Shown in pieces: positions 16,940 to 25,696 of a stretch of 64,000 nucleotides of DNA. The stretch is from JAMQPK01 sp963761975 (GTDB lineage Bacteria; Acidobacteriota; Vicinamibacteria; Vicinamibacterales; JAMQPK01). Numbering within the stretch: the stretch's first letter is position 1; each line of letters starts with the position of its first letter. Below the pieces are notes generated by a model. That model had not been told where the DNA came from. It did no database searches and saw only the letters and a program-made list of their open reading frames with translations. The stretch is taken from NCBI GenBank assembly GCA_963761975.1, contig CAVXIR010000004.1, positions 124,001 through 188,000 on the forward strand, given 5' to 3'. A program made the translations under genes and the position numbers.

Positions 16940-17614
16940 TTAAGGATGAGCCAACAGCGCTGCCGCACGCCGCTCCAACCCTAACAAAGATTCCTCGAGC
17001 TCGATACGCTTCATTTCAAGCAGGGCGTCGTCGGCATGTTCCGAGACGGCGATGGGGTTTCCAACGACCAGTGCCACGGTCGAAAAGGGTCTTGGAATCT
17101 GCGTGCGGTCCCAACTCGTCAGACTCCAGTAGCTCGACGCCTCCATGTGAAAGGGCACGACCGGATTCCCGGTGAGCTTTGCGAGCCACACAGCACCCGG
17201 CTGCACTTTGCGCGCGGGTCCGCGCGGGCCGTCTACGGCAAACCCTGACGGCCGCCCCTGGTCCATCTCGCGCTTCAATTGCAAGAGCGCCCTCCGGCCT
17301 CCGTGCGACGTCGATCCGCGAGACGTGCGAAACCCGAAGCGCTCGATGATTCGCGCGATCCACTCGCCGTCGAAATTCTCGCTAATCATCACAACGATGC
17401 CGCGATCCCGGAAGAAGTAGGTTGCCGTCAGCACGCGACCGTGCCAGAACGCCATGATCGGTCGCCGCCCGTTGCCCTCGAAGTGCAGATGATCGAGACC
17501 TTCGACTTTCCAGCTCAGCGAGCTGCCCAGCGCCGCAATGACAGGCACGCCGAGGCCGGTAATTGCCGTCACCTGCGCGCGTTTCACAGGCGAGTCTGAC
17601 CAGTCTCGAGCCAC
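16940..17614 (-). CDS. DUF374 lysophospholipid acyltransferase-like protein
   Basis: Membrane-associated acyltransferase-like protein of 224 residues. It shows PIMAFWHGRVL (the HxxxD-type block here reads WHGR), SENFDGEWIARIIERFGF, a TSHGGRRAL block and VDGPRGPARKVQPGAV, all typical of DUF374. Some DUF374 proteins (LpxJ of Campylobacter and Helicobacter) add a secondary acyl chain to lipid A, and this LPS-making genome would have use for one; that role is inference. The start is GTG at 17614. Upstream is a CCCTAA word array, then the ETF oxidoreductase gene. Confidence 0.7.
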   Translation of the reverse strand: MARDWSDSPVKRAQVTAITGLGVPVIAALGSSLSWKVEGLDHLHFEGNGRRPIMAFWHGRVLTATYFFRDRGIVVMISENFDGEWIARIIERFGFRTSRGSTSHGGRRALLQLKREMDQGRPSGFAVDGPRGPARKVQPGAVWLAKLTGNPVVPFHMEASSYWSLTSWDRTQIPRPFSTVALVVGNPIAVSEHADDALLEMKRIELEESLLGLERRAAALLAHP

Positions 17615-17690
17615 TAGTCCCTAATCCCCAATGCCTAACCCATTAGCCCTCGGCCCTAAGCCCAGCCCTCAGCCCCTCAGCCCTCGAGGA
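17615..17690. repeat. CCCTAA/CCCTCAG word array
   Basis: Imperfect copies of CCCTAAT/CCCCAAT that drift into CCCTCAG words fill the gap between the DUF374 gene and the ETF oxidoreductase. The reverse-complement words occur at 34620-34652. Confidence 0.75.
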
Positions 17691-19331
17691 TCACATCCCG
17701 TCGTACCTCGGCCCGCCGCCGCCTTCCGGGGGAACCCACGTAATCACCTGATAAGGATCCATGATGTCGCACGTCTTGCAGTGCACGCAGTTCGATGCGT
17801 TGATCTGGAGCTTCGGCCCGTCGCTGCCCGGCACAATCTCATACACACCAGCCGGACAAAAGCGAATGCACGGGTGACCGTACTCCGCGCCGCAGATCGT
17901 ATGGCAGACCTCGGTATGCACGAGAAGATGCGACGGCTGATCTTCCTCGTGACGAGTACCTGAAAAATGCACGTTCGTCAGCTTGTCGAACGTCAACACT
18001 CTATCGGGTTTCAACTCGGGGAGCACGTGCCGACGACCGGGGCCGTCTATGCGATGCATGCGCAAGTGCCCAGGTTGGGTGGGAATCTCCTGCCGTATCC
18101 ACCAGCCTTTGGTCATCAGCTGTAGCCCGGCAAAGGCCAGCCCCCCAAACAGGCCATATTTGAAGGCCTGATGCACGTGCTGCACGGGACGCAGTTCCGC
18201 CCCGACCCAGCTCTGACGAATCCGCTCGTCGAACGTGACGAGACGCGCCTCGGAGGTGTCGCCCGCCGCGACGGCCTCGAAGGCCGATTCGGCCGCCAGC
18301 ATGCCCGTCTTCATCGCGAGGTGAATCCCTTTGAGCCGAAGTGAATTGAGGAACCCCGCTGCATCGCCGACAACCAGCGCGCCGTCGACGGCAGACTGCG
18401 GCAGCGTCAGCCAGCCGCCTTCGGGCAACGCTTTCGCGCCGTAGCGGACCATCTGCCCGCTCTTCAGCAGATCGCTCAACAGCGGATGGCGCTTGAAGTG
18501 CTGAAACGCGATGTGCGGATCAAAGGTGGGATCTTCGTAGTCCAGCCCGACCACGAAACCCACCGATAGACGCGTCTCGGACATCGCGTAAATGAAGCCG
18601 CCGCCGAACTCTTTCTGATCGAGAGGATAACCCAGCGTGTGCATGACCGTGCCGGCCGGTAGCCGGCCTGCGGGCACGTCCCACAGCTCTTTGATGCCGA
18701 TGGCAAACAACTGCGGCTGCTTGCCAACGGTGATAGGCGAGAGGCGCATGAGTTGTTTGGTGAGATTGCCGCGAACGCCGTCGGCAAGAATGGTCACCTT
18801 TGCGCGAACGTCGACGCCCGGCTCGAATGCACCACGCTGCTGCCCGTGGCGGCCGATACCGCGATCGCCGGTCCTGACTCCCACGACCTGACGCCCTTCC
18901 ATGAGCAGCTCGGTCGCGGCAAACCCCGGAAACAGATCGACACCTTCGGCTTCGACGAGGCCTGCCAGCCATTTCCCGAACTGCTGGAGTGAGATGACGT
19001 AGTGGCCGTGATTGCGAAGTGGTGGCGGAGTGATGGGAAACCTGATCTTGCCCGATCGGGTAAGGAAGTAAATGCGGTCTTCGTGCACCTTCGAAGCGAG
19101 GGGCGCACCTTTCGCTTCGAAGTCGGGGATCAGCTCGGCCAGCGCTCGAGGGTCGAGGACCGCACCCGACAACAAATGTGCGCCGGGCTCGGCCGCCTTC
19201 TCCAGCACGGCCACGCTGAGCGTCGTGCCAGCCGCCTTCTGCAGCTGCGCGAGCCTGAGCGCCGCCGACAACCCCGCCGGCCCTCCGCCGACGATGACCA
19301 CATCGACGTCGAGTGTCTCTCGATCGGTCAT
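17691..19331 (-). CDS. Electron transfer flavoprotein:quinone oxidoreductase
   Basis: Takes electrons from ETF and reduces the membrane quinone, here probably menaquinone, linking fatty-acid and amino-acid oxidation to respiration. In 546 residues the FAD-binding VVIVGGGPAGLSAALRL motif lies near residues 12-28, ISLQQFGKWLAGLVE in the middle, and the C-terminal 4Fe-4S domain supplies CxxxC- and CVHCKTC-type cysteines with the closing NWVPPEGGGGPxY-like motif (here TWVPPEGGGGPRYDGM). It is the third gene of etfB-etfA-oxidoreductase, separated from etfA by a hairpin-forming array. Confidence 0.94.
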   Translation of the reverse strand: MTDRETLDVDVVIVGGGPAGLSAALRLAQLQKAAGTTLSVAVLEKAAEPGAHLLSGAVLDPRALAELIPDFEAKGAPLASKVHEDRIYFLTRSGKIRFPITPPPLRNHGHYVISLQQFGKWLAGLVEAEGVDLFPGFAATELLMEGRQVVGVRTGDRGIGRHGQQRGAFEPGVDVRAKVTILADGVRGNLTKQLMRLSPITVGKQPQLFAIGIKELWDVPAGRLPAGTVMHTLGYPLDQKEFGGGFIYAMSETRLSVGFVVGLDYEDPTFDPHIAFQHFKRHPLLSDLLKSGQMVRYGAKALPEGGWLTLPQSAVDGALVVGDAAGFLNSLRLKGIHLAMKTGMLAAESAFEAVAAGDTSEARLVTFDERIRQSWVGAELRPVQHVHQAFKYGLFGGLAFAGLQLMTKGWWIRQEIPTQPGHLRMHRIDGPGRRHVLPELKPDRVLTFDKLTNVHFSGTRHEEDQPSHLLVHTEVCHTICGAEYGHPCIRFCPAGVYEIVPGSDGPKLQINASNCVHCKTCDIMDPYQVITWVPPEGGGGPRYDGM

Positions 19332-19332
19332 C

Positions 19333-19425
19333 TAAGGCATCTCAACGCAAAGACGCGAAGACGCAAAGAATTGCTTTTCCTGACAGGCAGCCTTGGCGAC
19401 TTTGCATCTTTGCGTTGGGACATGA
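19333..19425. repeat. CAACGCAAAGACGC array with inverted ends
   Basis: CAACGCAAAGA (19343-19353) pairs with TCTTTGCGTTG (19407-19417), and GCAAAGACGC words repeat in between. It lies between etfA and the oxidoreductase. The same family is at 45270-45352. Confidence 0.8.
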
Positions 19426-19426
19426 A

Positions 19427-20392
19427 TCAGGTCTTCTGTAATTCTGTGATCATTGCCGGAACGATTTCGAAAAGATCGCCCACGATGCCGTAGTCGGCGA
19501 TCTCGAAGATCGGCGCGTCGGCGTCCTTGTTGATCGCGACAATCGTGCGCGCGCCCTTCATGCCGACGACGTGTTGGATGGCACCGGAGATGCCGAGCGC
19601 AACGTAGAGCTTGGGGGCGACAGTCTGGCCGGAACTGCCGACCTGACGTTCCATCGGCAGCCAGCCGCTGTCGCAGATAGGTCGAGAAGCGGCCAGCTGC
19701 GCGCCCAACTGAGACGCGAGCTTCTCGGCCAGCGCGATGTGCTCCTGACTCTTGATGCCGCGGCCCACAGCGACAATTCGTTCGGCCTGCGACAAGTCAA
19801 CCGCCTGCCTGGCCTCCTGAAATGGCTCCTCTGCCCTCTGCCGAACCGCCGATGCTTCCGGAGCGACGTTCAACGCGCTCATCGGCGCCGGCGCAGAACC
19901 GCGTTTCGCGTTGTCGCCGCGATACGCGCCAATCTGGACGCTGACGAAATGCGGCGGGTCCCCTTCTGCCGCCACTTCGGCGACGAGCTTGCCTTGATAA
20001 ATCGGGCGCAGAAACGTCGTGCTGTCACCCCGTTTGATGCCCACGCAATCCGTGACGAGCGCGCGATCGAGACGCGCCGCCAGCTTCGGAGCGAAGTCGC
20101 GCGCCCGGTAGGTGTGCGCCAGCACGACATGGCTCGGCTTCAGCTCTGCCATGGCTTTTTGGAGCGCGTCGACGTAGGCGTCTGGCGTGTACGGCTCCAA
20201 CAGCGGCGCATCGATGACGTGAACAGCGGTTATGGCGGCCTGACTCAACTCGGATGCGGCGTCTGTCGGGTTTGAGCCCAGAACGATCGCGGCAATCGGT
20301 CGATCGCCGGCCAGTTCCTGCGCGGCGGCAACCGCTTCCCACGACGCCCGGTGCAGCTTCCCGCGCTGCTGCTCGGCAACGACCACGATCAT
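19427..20392 (-). CDS. etfA: Electron transfer flavoprotein alpha subunit
   Basis: FAD-carrying subunit of ETF, the soluble electron carrier that feeds the quinone oxidoreductase encoded next door. It has 321 residues. The C-terminal FAD domain shows GRGIKSQEHIALAEKLA, the R-x-x-GW-x-P-like block, LYVALGISGAIQH and INKDADAPIFEIADYGIVGD, all diagnostic. Its start overlaps the end of etfB by 4 bases (ATGA), so the two subunits are probably translationally coupled. Confidence 0.95.
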   Translation of the reverse strand: MIVVVAEQQRGKLHRASWEAVAAAQELAGDRPIAAIVLGSNPTDAASELSQAAITAVHVIDAPLLEPYTPDAYVDALQKAMAELKPSHVVLAHTYRARDFAPKLAARLDRALVTDCVGIKRGDSTTFLRPIYQGKLVAEVAAEGDPPHFVSVQIGAYRGDNAKRGSAPAPMSALNVAPEASAVRQRAEEPFQEARQAVDLSQAERIVAVGRGIKSQEHIALAEKLASQLGAQLAASRPICDSGWLPMERQVGSSGQTVAPKLYVALGISGAIQHVVGMKGARTIVAINKDADAPIFEIADYGIVGDLFEIVPAMITELQKT

Positions 20393-21159
20393 TCGATCAC
20401 CCGCGCTTCGTCTCTTAGCTTGGAGATCAGCGTTTTTGCGGCTTCTGCGGGCGAACCACTAATCAGCTGCGTCCGTTTGGTCTTGCGAGGGACGTCGAGG
20501 CCGACAAGAGTGGTCCGCGACGGGGGAAGGGATGAAGCCGTCACTTTCCGTATTTCTTTCTTCTTCGCTGCCATGATCCCTTTCAGCGTGGCGTAGCGCA
20601 GCTGATTGATGCCACTTTGAATCGTGACGAGGGCGGGCAGGGGCATCTCCACCCACTGAAACCATCCGCCTTCGAGCTCGCGCTTGACACGGACATTCGA
20701 GTCCTTCACCTGGACATCCATCACGATGGTCGCATGAGGAAACCCGAGCCGTTCGGCGAGGATGACGCCGGTCTGGGCGGCGCCCTGATCGTCGGACTGC
20801 AAGCCGGTCAGGACGAGATCGACGTGCTCGTCACGGACGGCGTCGGCCAGTACACGGGCGACGACAAACGAATCGACGCCTATGGAAGTGAGGCGCTCGT
20901 CTTCGACGTGAATGGCGCGATCGGCGCCACGCGCCAGTGCCTCGCGCAGGACCTGCGACGCTCGCGCGGGCCCCGCCGTACAGACCACAACCTCGCCGCC
21001 GTGCGTTTCGCGAAGGCGAAGCGCCTCCTCGAGCGCATACGCGTCGGGCTCGTTCATCTCGAAGCTGGCGTCCTGCTCGCGTACGCCGCGCTTGGTGTCA
21101 TCGATCCGCGGCTGCCATTCACGGGTGGGAACCTGTTTGATGCAAACAGCAATGCGCAT
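20389..21159 (-). CDS. etfB: Electron transfer flavoprotein beta subunit
   Basis: AMP-binding partner of EtfA. In 256 residues it shows the N-terminal CIKQVP motif, MNEPDAYALEEALRL, the LVLTGLQSDDQGAAQTG block and the LP(A)LVTIQSGINQLRYATLKGI signature of EtfB. The ATG at 21159 is only two bases from a large palindrome that fills the gap to fabF. There is no room for a normal promoter or SD outside that element, so transcription from the fab side or initiation from within the palindrome must be assumed. Confidence 0.95.
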   Translation of the reverse strand: MRIAVCIKQVPTREWQPRIDDTKRGVREQDASFEMNEPDAYALEEALRLRETHGGEVVVCTAGPARASQVLREALARGADRAIHVEDERLTSIGVDSFVVARVLADAVRDEHVDLVLTGLQSDDQGAAQTGVILAERLGFPHATIVMDVQVKDSNVRVKRELEGGWFQWVEMPLPALVTIQSGINQLRYATLKGIMAAKKKEIRKVTASSLPPSRTTLVGLDVPRKTKRTQLISGSPAEAAKTLISKLRDEARVIE

Positions 21160-21161
21160 AT

Positions 21162-21251
21162 GGGGTCAGACCCTATTTTTTCACTTTTCGTAAGACAGAT
21201 GCACTCGGTCCAGTCACCCTTACGAAAAGTGAAAAAATAGGGTCTGACCCC
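21162..21251. repeat. Perfect 33-bp palindrome, GGGGTCAGACCC family
   Basis: The arms at 21162-21194 and 21219-21251 are perfect reverse complements with a 24-base loop. Each arm begins GGGGTCAGACCCTATTTTTT and continues CACTTTTCGTAAG. The element exactly fills the space between the fabF stop and two bases before the etfB start. A close relative is at 56527-56613. Confidence 0.95.
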
Positions 21252-22493
21252 CTACTCGTGCTTTTTGAACAATAAAGCCGCATTCGTCCCACCGAATCCG
21301 AATGAATTGGACAGGGCATAGTCCATTTTTACCGCGCGGCACTTGCCGGGCACGTAGTCGAGGTCGCAGTCGGGATCGGGGGTTTCGAGGTTGATGGTGG
21401 GCGGTGCCGTCTGATGATGCACCGCCAGCGCGGTAATGCCCGCCTCGAGGCCTCCAGCCGCGCCGAGCAGGTGTCCGGTCATCGACTTGGTCGACGAAAT
21501 CGCCATCTTGTGGGCGTGTTCGCCGAACAGGTTCTTGATGGCAAGGGTCTCGATGCGATCGTTGTGAGGGGTCGACGTGCCGTGCGCATTGATGTAATCC
21601 ACCTGCTGCGGCGCCACATTTGCCTTGCGCAGCGTCATCTGCATCACGCGAACGGCCCCGCTGCCATCTTCGGTCGGCGCGGTAATGTGATACGCATCAC
21701 CGGACATGCCGTATCCGACGACTTCGGCGTAGATTTTCGCGCCCCGCCTCAACGCCGACTCGCGCTCTTCGAGCACGACCACGCCGGCGCCTTCGCCGAT
21801 GATGAACCCGTCACGCTGCTTGTCGAACGGCCGGCAGGCCCTTCCCGGCTCGGCGTTGTGTGTGGAAAGGGCGCGCATGGCGGCGAATCCGGCCACGCTC
21901 ATCGGCGTAATCGCGGCTTCCGTGCCGCCGGCGATCATCGCATCGGCATCACCTCGGCGGATGATCTCGAACGAATCGCCAATGGCATGGGCCGACGCAG
22001 AGCACGCGGTGCAGGTCGCAAGATTCGGCCCTTTGGCGCCGAAACGGATCGACACCTGGCCGGCAGCAAGATTGATGATGGCCGATGGAATGAAAAATGG
22101 CGAGACCCGGCGCGGGCCTCCGTGCAGCAGCTCTTCGTGCTCGCGCTCGATAGTGCTGAACCCGCCGATGCCCGAGGCGATGAAGACGCCCACGTTCGGC
22201 GCGTTGTCCTCTGTAATCGACAGCTTCGAGTCATCCATCGCGAACTGGGCGGCGGCAATCGCGAACTGGATGAAGACGTCCATCTTCTTGACGTCCTTTT
22301 TCTCGACGAACTGCAGCGGATCGAAGTCCTTCACCTCGCCGGCAATCTGCGATGTGTATGCAGAGGCGTCGAAGTGCGTAATCCGCCCAATTCCGCTCTG
22401 GCCCGTCATCAACGCGCGCCAGTTCACGTCCGTCCCAATGCCCAGCGGCGACACCAGCCCGATGCCGGTGACGACAACCCGTCTAGTGGTCAC
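21252..22493 (-). CDS. fabF: 3-oxoacyl-[ACP] synthase II
   Basis: Condensing enzyme that extends acyl-ACP with malonyl-ACP in type II fatty-acid synthesis. In 413 residues the catalytic Cys is C164 in CTACSASAHA, the two active-site His are in INAHGTST and STKSMTGHLLGAAG, and NSFGFGGTNAAL closes the fold. It is the last gene of the fab cluster, five bases after acpP. With fabH absent from this cluster, initiation must be encoded elsewhere. Confidence 0.96.
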   Translation of the reverse strand: MTTRRVVVTGIGLVSPLGIGTDVNWRALMTGQSGIGRITHFDASAYTSQIAGEVKDFDPLQFVEKKDVKKMDVFIQFAIAAAQFAMDDSKLSITEDNAPNVGVFIASGIGGFSTIEREHEELLHGGPRRVSPFFIPSAIINLAAGQVSIRFGAKGPNLATCTACSASAHAIGDSFEIIRRGDADAMIAGGTEAAITPMSVAGFAAMRALSTHNAEPGRACRPFDKQRDGFIIGEGAGVVVLEERESALRRGAKIYAEVVGYGMSGDAYHITAPTEDGSGAVRVMQMTLRKANVAPQQVDYINAHGTSTPHNDRIETLAIKNLFGEHAHKMAISSTKSMTGHLLGAAGGLEAGITALAVHHQTAPPTINLETPDPDCDLDYVPGKCRAVKMDYALSNSFGFGGTNAALLFKKHE

Positions 22494-22498
22494 GATGT

Positions 22499-22741
22499 CT
22501 ATTTCTTACCTTTGGCATGCGAATCGATGTATTCGATCGCTTCCTTGACGCGCGTGATCTTCTCGGCGTCTTCGTCTGGAATCTCGATGCCGAATTCTTC
22601 CTCGAACGCCATGACCAGCTCGACCGTATCGAGCGAGTCCGCGCCGAGGTCGTCGACAAAAGAGGCATCCGGGGTCACTTCTTCTTCGTCGACTCCCAGC
22701 TGCTCTACGATAATGCTCTTGACCTTTTCAGCAACCGCCAT
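22499..22741 (-). CDS. acpP: Acyl carrier protein
   Basis: Carries growing acyl chains on a phosphopantetheine arm. It is 80 residues, acidic and helical; the attachment serine is S36 in GADSLDTVELVMAFEEEF, the canonical DSL motif. It lies between fabG and fabF as in most bacteria. The ATG is nine bases after the fabG stop and an AGGAGG-type SD is visible in that gap. Confidence 0.97.
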   Translation of the reverse strand: MAVAEKVKSIIVEQLGVDEEEVTPDASFVDDLGADSLDTVELVMAFEEEFGIEIPDEDAEKITRVKEAIEYIDSHAKGKK

Positions 22742-22750
22742 TCAATCCTC

Positions 22751-23491
22751 CTACGTATACATGCCGCCGTTGACCGCTATGACCTGCCCCGTAATATACG
22801 CTGCTTCGTCGGACGCGAGGAAGCAGACTGTGTTCGCCACGTCCTCGGGCGTGCCGAGACGCCCCAGCGGAATCTGCAGCGCCCACGCCTCCGATGTCGC
22901 GCCGGCCAGCGCCTTGGTCATGTCGGTGTCGATCATACCGGGCGCAACGATGTTCACGGTGATGCCGCGCGACGCCACTTCGCGCGCGAGCGCCTTGGCC
23001 ATGCCGATAAGCCCCGCCTTGGATGCCGCGTAGTTCACCTGCCCGGCATTGCCCATTTGCCCGACCACGGAGCTGATGGTGATGATGCGGCCGCCGCGCT
23101 GCTTGATCATGGGGCGCAGAACCGCTTGGCTGCACGTGTAGGCCGCCGTGAGATTAGTCGCAATGACGGCGTCCCAGTCATCGCGCTTCATACGCATCAA
23201 GAGCTGATCGCGCGCGATGCCGGCGTTGTTGACGAGAATATCAATCCGGCCGTGTTTTGCGACGGAGTGTTTGACCACCGATTCGACCGCGGCCGGGTCG
23301 GTCACATCGAGGCTCGCCGCCTCGGCCTTGCCGCCTTGTAAGACGATGTCGGCGACGTTCGACTCGGCGTTGGTCCCGCGCGCCGCGGCCACGACGATCG
23401 CGCCCTGCGTCGCCAGCCGCCTCGCGATGGCGGCGCCGATTCCACGGGAGGCACCCGTGACCAGGGCGACTTTGCCCGTGAGGTCGAGCAT
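22751..23491 (-). CDS. fabG: 3-oxoacyl-[ACP] reductase
   Basis: NADPH-dependent short-chain dehydrogenase that reduces 3-oxoacyl-ACP. In 246 residues it shows the GASRGIG cofactor loop, NNAGIARD and the S140/Y154/K158 catalytic set (ITISSVVGQMGNAGQVNYAASK). It ends near the acpP start and begins one base from the fabD stop, so it is in the same transcript. Paralogous SDRs exist, but the position between fabD and acpP supports FabG. Confidence 0.95.
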   Translation of the reverse strand: MLDLTGKVALVTGASRGIGAAIARRLATQGAIVVAAARGTNAESNVADIVLQGGKAEAASLDVTDPAAVESVVKHSVAKHGRIDILVNNAGIARDQLLMRMKRDDWDAVIATNLTAAYTCSQAVLRPMIKQRGGRIITISSVVGQMGNAGQVNYAASKAGLIGMAKALAREVASRGITVNIVAPGMIDTDMTKALAGATSEAWALQIPLGRLGTPEDVANTVCFLASDEAAYITGQVIAVNGGMYT

Positions 23492-24432
23492 TATCTGGTC
23501 ACCGCAAACAACGACCGCACCGACTCGAGGTCTTCCGGCGCTCCGACGGCCGCCACATTGGCATGGTGTTGAATCTTGCGGATGAGCCCGCTGAGCACGC
23601 TGCCCGGGCCGACTTCAACATATGTCGTGACGCCATTGGACGCAAGGCGCTTGATGCTGTCTTCCCATCGCACGGCCGATGACACCTGGCGCACGAGCGC
23701 CTCGATGGCCGACGCCGCGTCGAGCTTGGGCAACGCATCGACATTCGCCACGACGGGGATGCGCGGATTCCGAACAGCCAATGCGCGCAGCTCTGGTGCG
23801 AGGCGCTCTTCTGCCGGCCTCATGAGGGCACAGTGGAAAGGGGCGCTCACGGGCAGCGGAACCACGCGCTTCGCACCAAGCGCTTTCGCTTTCACGCCGG
23901 CTCGCTCGACCGCGGCTTTCGCACCGGCAATCACCACCTGTCCCGCGCCGTTCATGTTTGCGGCAGAAACCACGTCGCCCTCAGCCGCTTCCTCGCATGC
24001 CTCGACGACCTTGTTGGTTGCCAGCCCCAGGATTGCCGACATGGCCCCGGTGCCAACCGGCACCGCCTCCTGCATGTAGCGGCCGCGGCGCCGGACGGTG
24101 CGAAGCGCGTCGGCAAACGAAAACGTGCCGGCTGCGACATTGGCCGAATACTCTCCGAGGCTGTGTCCGGCGACAAACGACACGTTCGATGCGAGCCCCT
24201 CGGATTCGAGTACGCGAAACGCCGCGATGCTGGCCGTGAGAATCGCGGGCTGCGTGTTTTCGGTGAGCATCAGCGCCTCGTCGGGGCCTTCCCAGATCAA
24301 TCGACTGAGCGATTCACCGAGCGCTTCGTCTGCCTCGGCGAAGGCACGGCGGGCAACCGGGAACGCCTCTGCCAGTCCGCGTCCCATCCCGACCTTCTGC
24401 GATCCCTGTCCTGGAAAGACGAACGCGATCAT
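23491..24432 (-). CDS. fabD: Malonyl-CoA:ACP transacylase
   Basis: Loads malonyl groups onto ACP. The 313-residue protein has FPGQGSQ at the N-terminus and the nucleophile S91 in GHSLGEY, followed by the catalytic-His region (PVSAPFHCALM). Its start overlaps plsX by 4 bases (ATGA), where most bacteria have fabH between plsX and fabD. Confidence 0.95.
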   Translation of the reverse strand: MIAFVFPGQGSQKVGMGRGLAEAFPVARRAFAEADEALGESLSRLIWEGPDEALMLTENTQPAILTASIAAFRVLESEGLASNVSFVAGHSLGEYSANVAAGTFSFADALRTVRRRGRYMQEAVPVGTGAMSAILGLATNKVVEACEEAAEGDVVSAANMNGAGQVVIAGAKAAVERAGVKAKALGAKRVVPLPVSAPFHCALMRPAEERLAPELRALAVRNPRIPVVANVDALPKLDAASAIEALVRQVSSAVRWEDSIKRLASNGVTTYVEVGPGSVLSGLIRKIQHHANVAAVGAPEDLESVRSLFAVTR

Positions 24433-25433
24433 GAAACGGATGCGGTGGCGATGTCCTGCTCCACACGATGCAGGAGGCCGGCCGTCGTGAATCGGTGGGC
24501 CATAAGAACGGCGTTCCGGATCGCCTTGGCAGAAGAGCGGCCGTGACAGACGAAACAGACGCCGGCGAGACCAAGGAGCGGCGCGCCGCCGTATTCAGAA
24601 TAGTCCAGGCGACGGCGGAAACGCCTGAAGGCGCGCCGCGACAGAAGCGATCCGACCATGCCGGAAAATGTTCTCGACAATTCTTCTCCAAGGAGACGCT
24701 CGACCGTGTCGACGAGCCCTTCGCTAACCTTGAGCGCGATATTGCCGGTGAAACCGTCGCAGACTATCACGTCCGCGTTGCCTTTGTACACTTCGCGGGC
24801 CTCGACGTTGCCGATGAAATTCAGGGACGAGGCCTTCAGCAGCTGATGCGCGTCACGAATCAGCTCGGTGCCTTTGCTCTCTTCCTCGCCGATCGAGAGA
24901 AGCCCGATGCGCGGGCGATTGATGCCGAGCGAAACCTTCGCGTACACCGCACCCATCGCCCCGAACTGGAGCAGGTGCGTCGCCCGGCACTCGACATTGG
25001 CGCCGACGTCGAGCAGGATGCCGAGTCTGTCGCCCGACGGAATCGTCGCGGCGAGCGCCGGCCGATCGACACCGGGCAGCATGCCGAACGCTCCGTAGGC
25101 CGAGAGCACCGTCGCACCCGTGTGCCCCGCGCTCACCAGCGCGTTTGCGTCTCCGCGTGCCACCGACTCGGCCGCCGCGCGAATCGAGGCGCGCGGCTTC
25201 CGGCGCAGCGCGGCGGCCGGCGCCTCGGCCATCCCCACGACGTCGGGGGCGTCGAGAATGCGGATGCTCAGCTCGTCGGCGTCTGGATGTCTCGCGAGCT
25301 CGGCGCGAATCATGCCGGCCGGGCCGGCAAGCAGAAGCCCGAGATCGAGATGACGCGCAGCAGCCAGGGCGCCGTCGATGATGCTGCGAGGGGCATGGTC
25401 GCCCCCCATCGCGTCTACGGCGATGCGAATCAT
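24429..25433 (-). CDS. plsX: Phosphate acyltransferase PlsX
   Basis: Converts acyl-ACP to acyl-phosphate for phospholipid synthesis. It has 334 residues, starting IRIAVDAMGGDHAPRSIIDGAL, with the glycine-rich GHTGATVLSAYGAFG block and VCDGFTGNIALKVSEG near the C-terminus, all PlsX signatures. It lies 12 bases downstream of rpmF and overlaps fabD, within the yceD-rpmF-plsX-fab transcript. Confidence 0.95.
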   Translation of the reverse strand: MIRIAVDAMGGDHAPRSIIDGALAAARHLDLGLLLAGPAGMIRAELARHPDADELSIRILDAPDVVGMAEAPAAALRRKPRASIRAAAESVARGDANALVSAGHTGATVLSAYGAFGMLPGVDRPALAATIPSGDRLGILLDVGANVECRATHLLQFGAMGAVYAKVSLGINRPRIGLLSIGEEESKGTELIRDAHQLLKASSLNFIGNVEAREVYKGNADVIVCDGFTGNIALKVSEGLVDTVERLLGEELSRTFSGMVGSLLSRRAFRRFRRRLDYSEYGGAPLLGLAGVCFVCHGRSSAKAIRNAVLMAHRFTTAGLLHRVEQDIATASVS

Positions 25434-25445
25434 AGAGAGAGTGAT

Positions 25446-25628
25446 CTACGTTTCGTCGACCGCGCGCACTTGTCGGCCGCGGTAATACCCGCAGTGCGGG
25501 CACGCGCGGTGTGGAGGCTTGGGTTCACGACAGTTCGGGCAGTCGCTCGACTGCGTGGCCACAAGCGCGTCGTGGGTGCGGCGCTTGGCCGTACGCGATT
25601 TCGAGTGCCGCCGTTTGGGATTAGGCAT
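25446..25628 (-). CDS. rpmF: 50S ribosomal protein L32
   Basis: Small large-subunit protein of 60 residues with a basic N-terminus (MPNPKRRHSKSRTAKRRTH) and a four-cysteine zinc site (C30, C33, C43, C46). An AGAGGATC SD-like stretch precedes the ATG. The yceD-rpmF-plsX order is conserved across bacteria. A short AGTCGTC word array separates it from yceD. Confidence 0.96.
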   Translation of the reverse strand: MPNPKRRHSKSRTAKRRTHDALVATQSSDCPNCREPKPPHRACPHCGYYRGRQVRAVDET

Positions 25629-25654
25629 GGTGTGTGATCCTCTACGTCGAAAGT

Positions 25655-25696
25655 CTCAAGTCGTAGTCGTCAGTCGCTAGTCGTCAGTCGTCAGTC
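25655..25696. repeat. AGTCGTC word array
   Basis: Five or six imperfect AGTCGTC/AGTCGCT words fill the yceD-rpmF gap and run into the yceD stop region. Similar CAGT words are at 15805-15890. Confidence 0.7.

Noticed and set aside
21414..23033. A 539-codon plus-strand frame across fabF, acpP and fabG
   Set aside because: It spans three well-supported minus-strand genes and has no start signal or domain.
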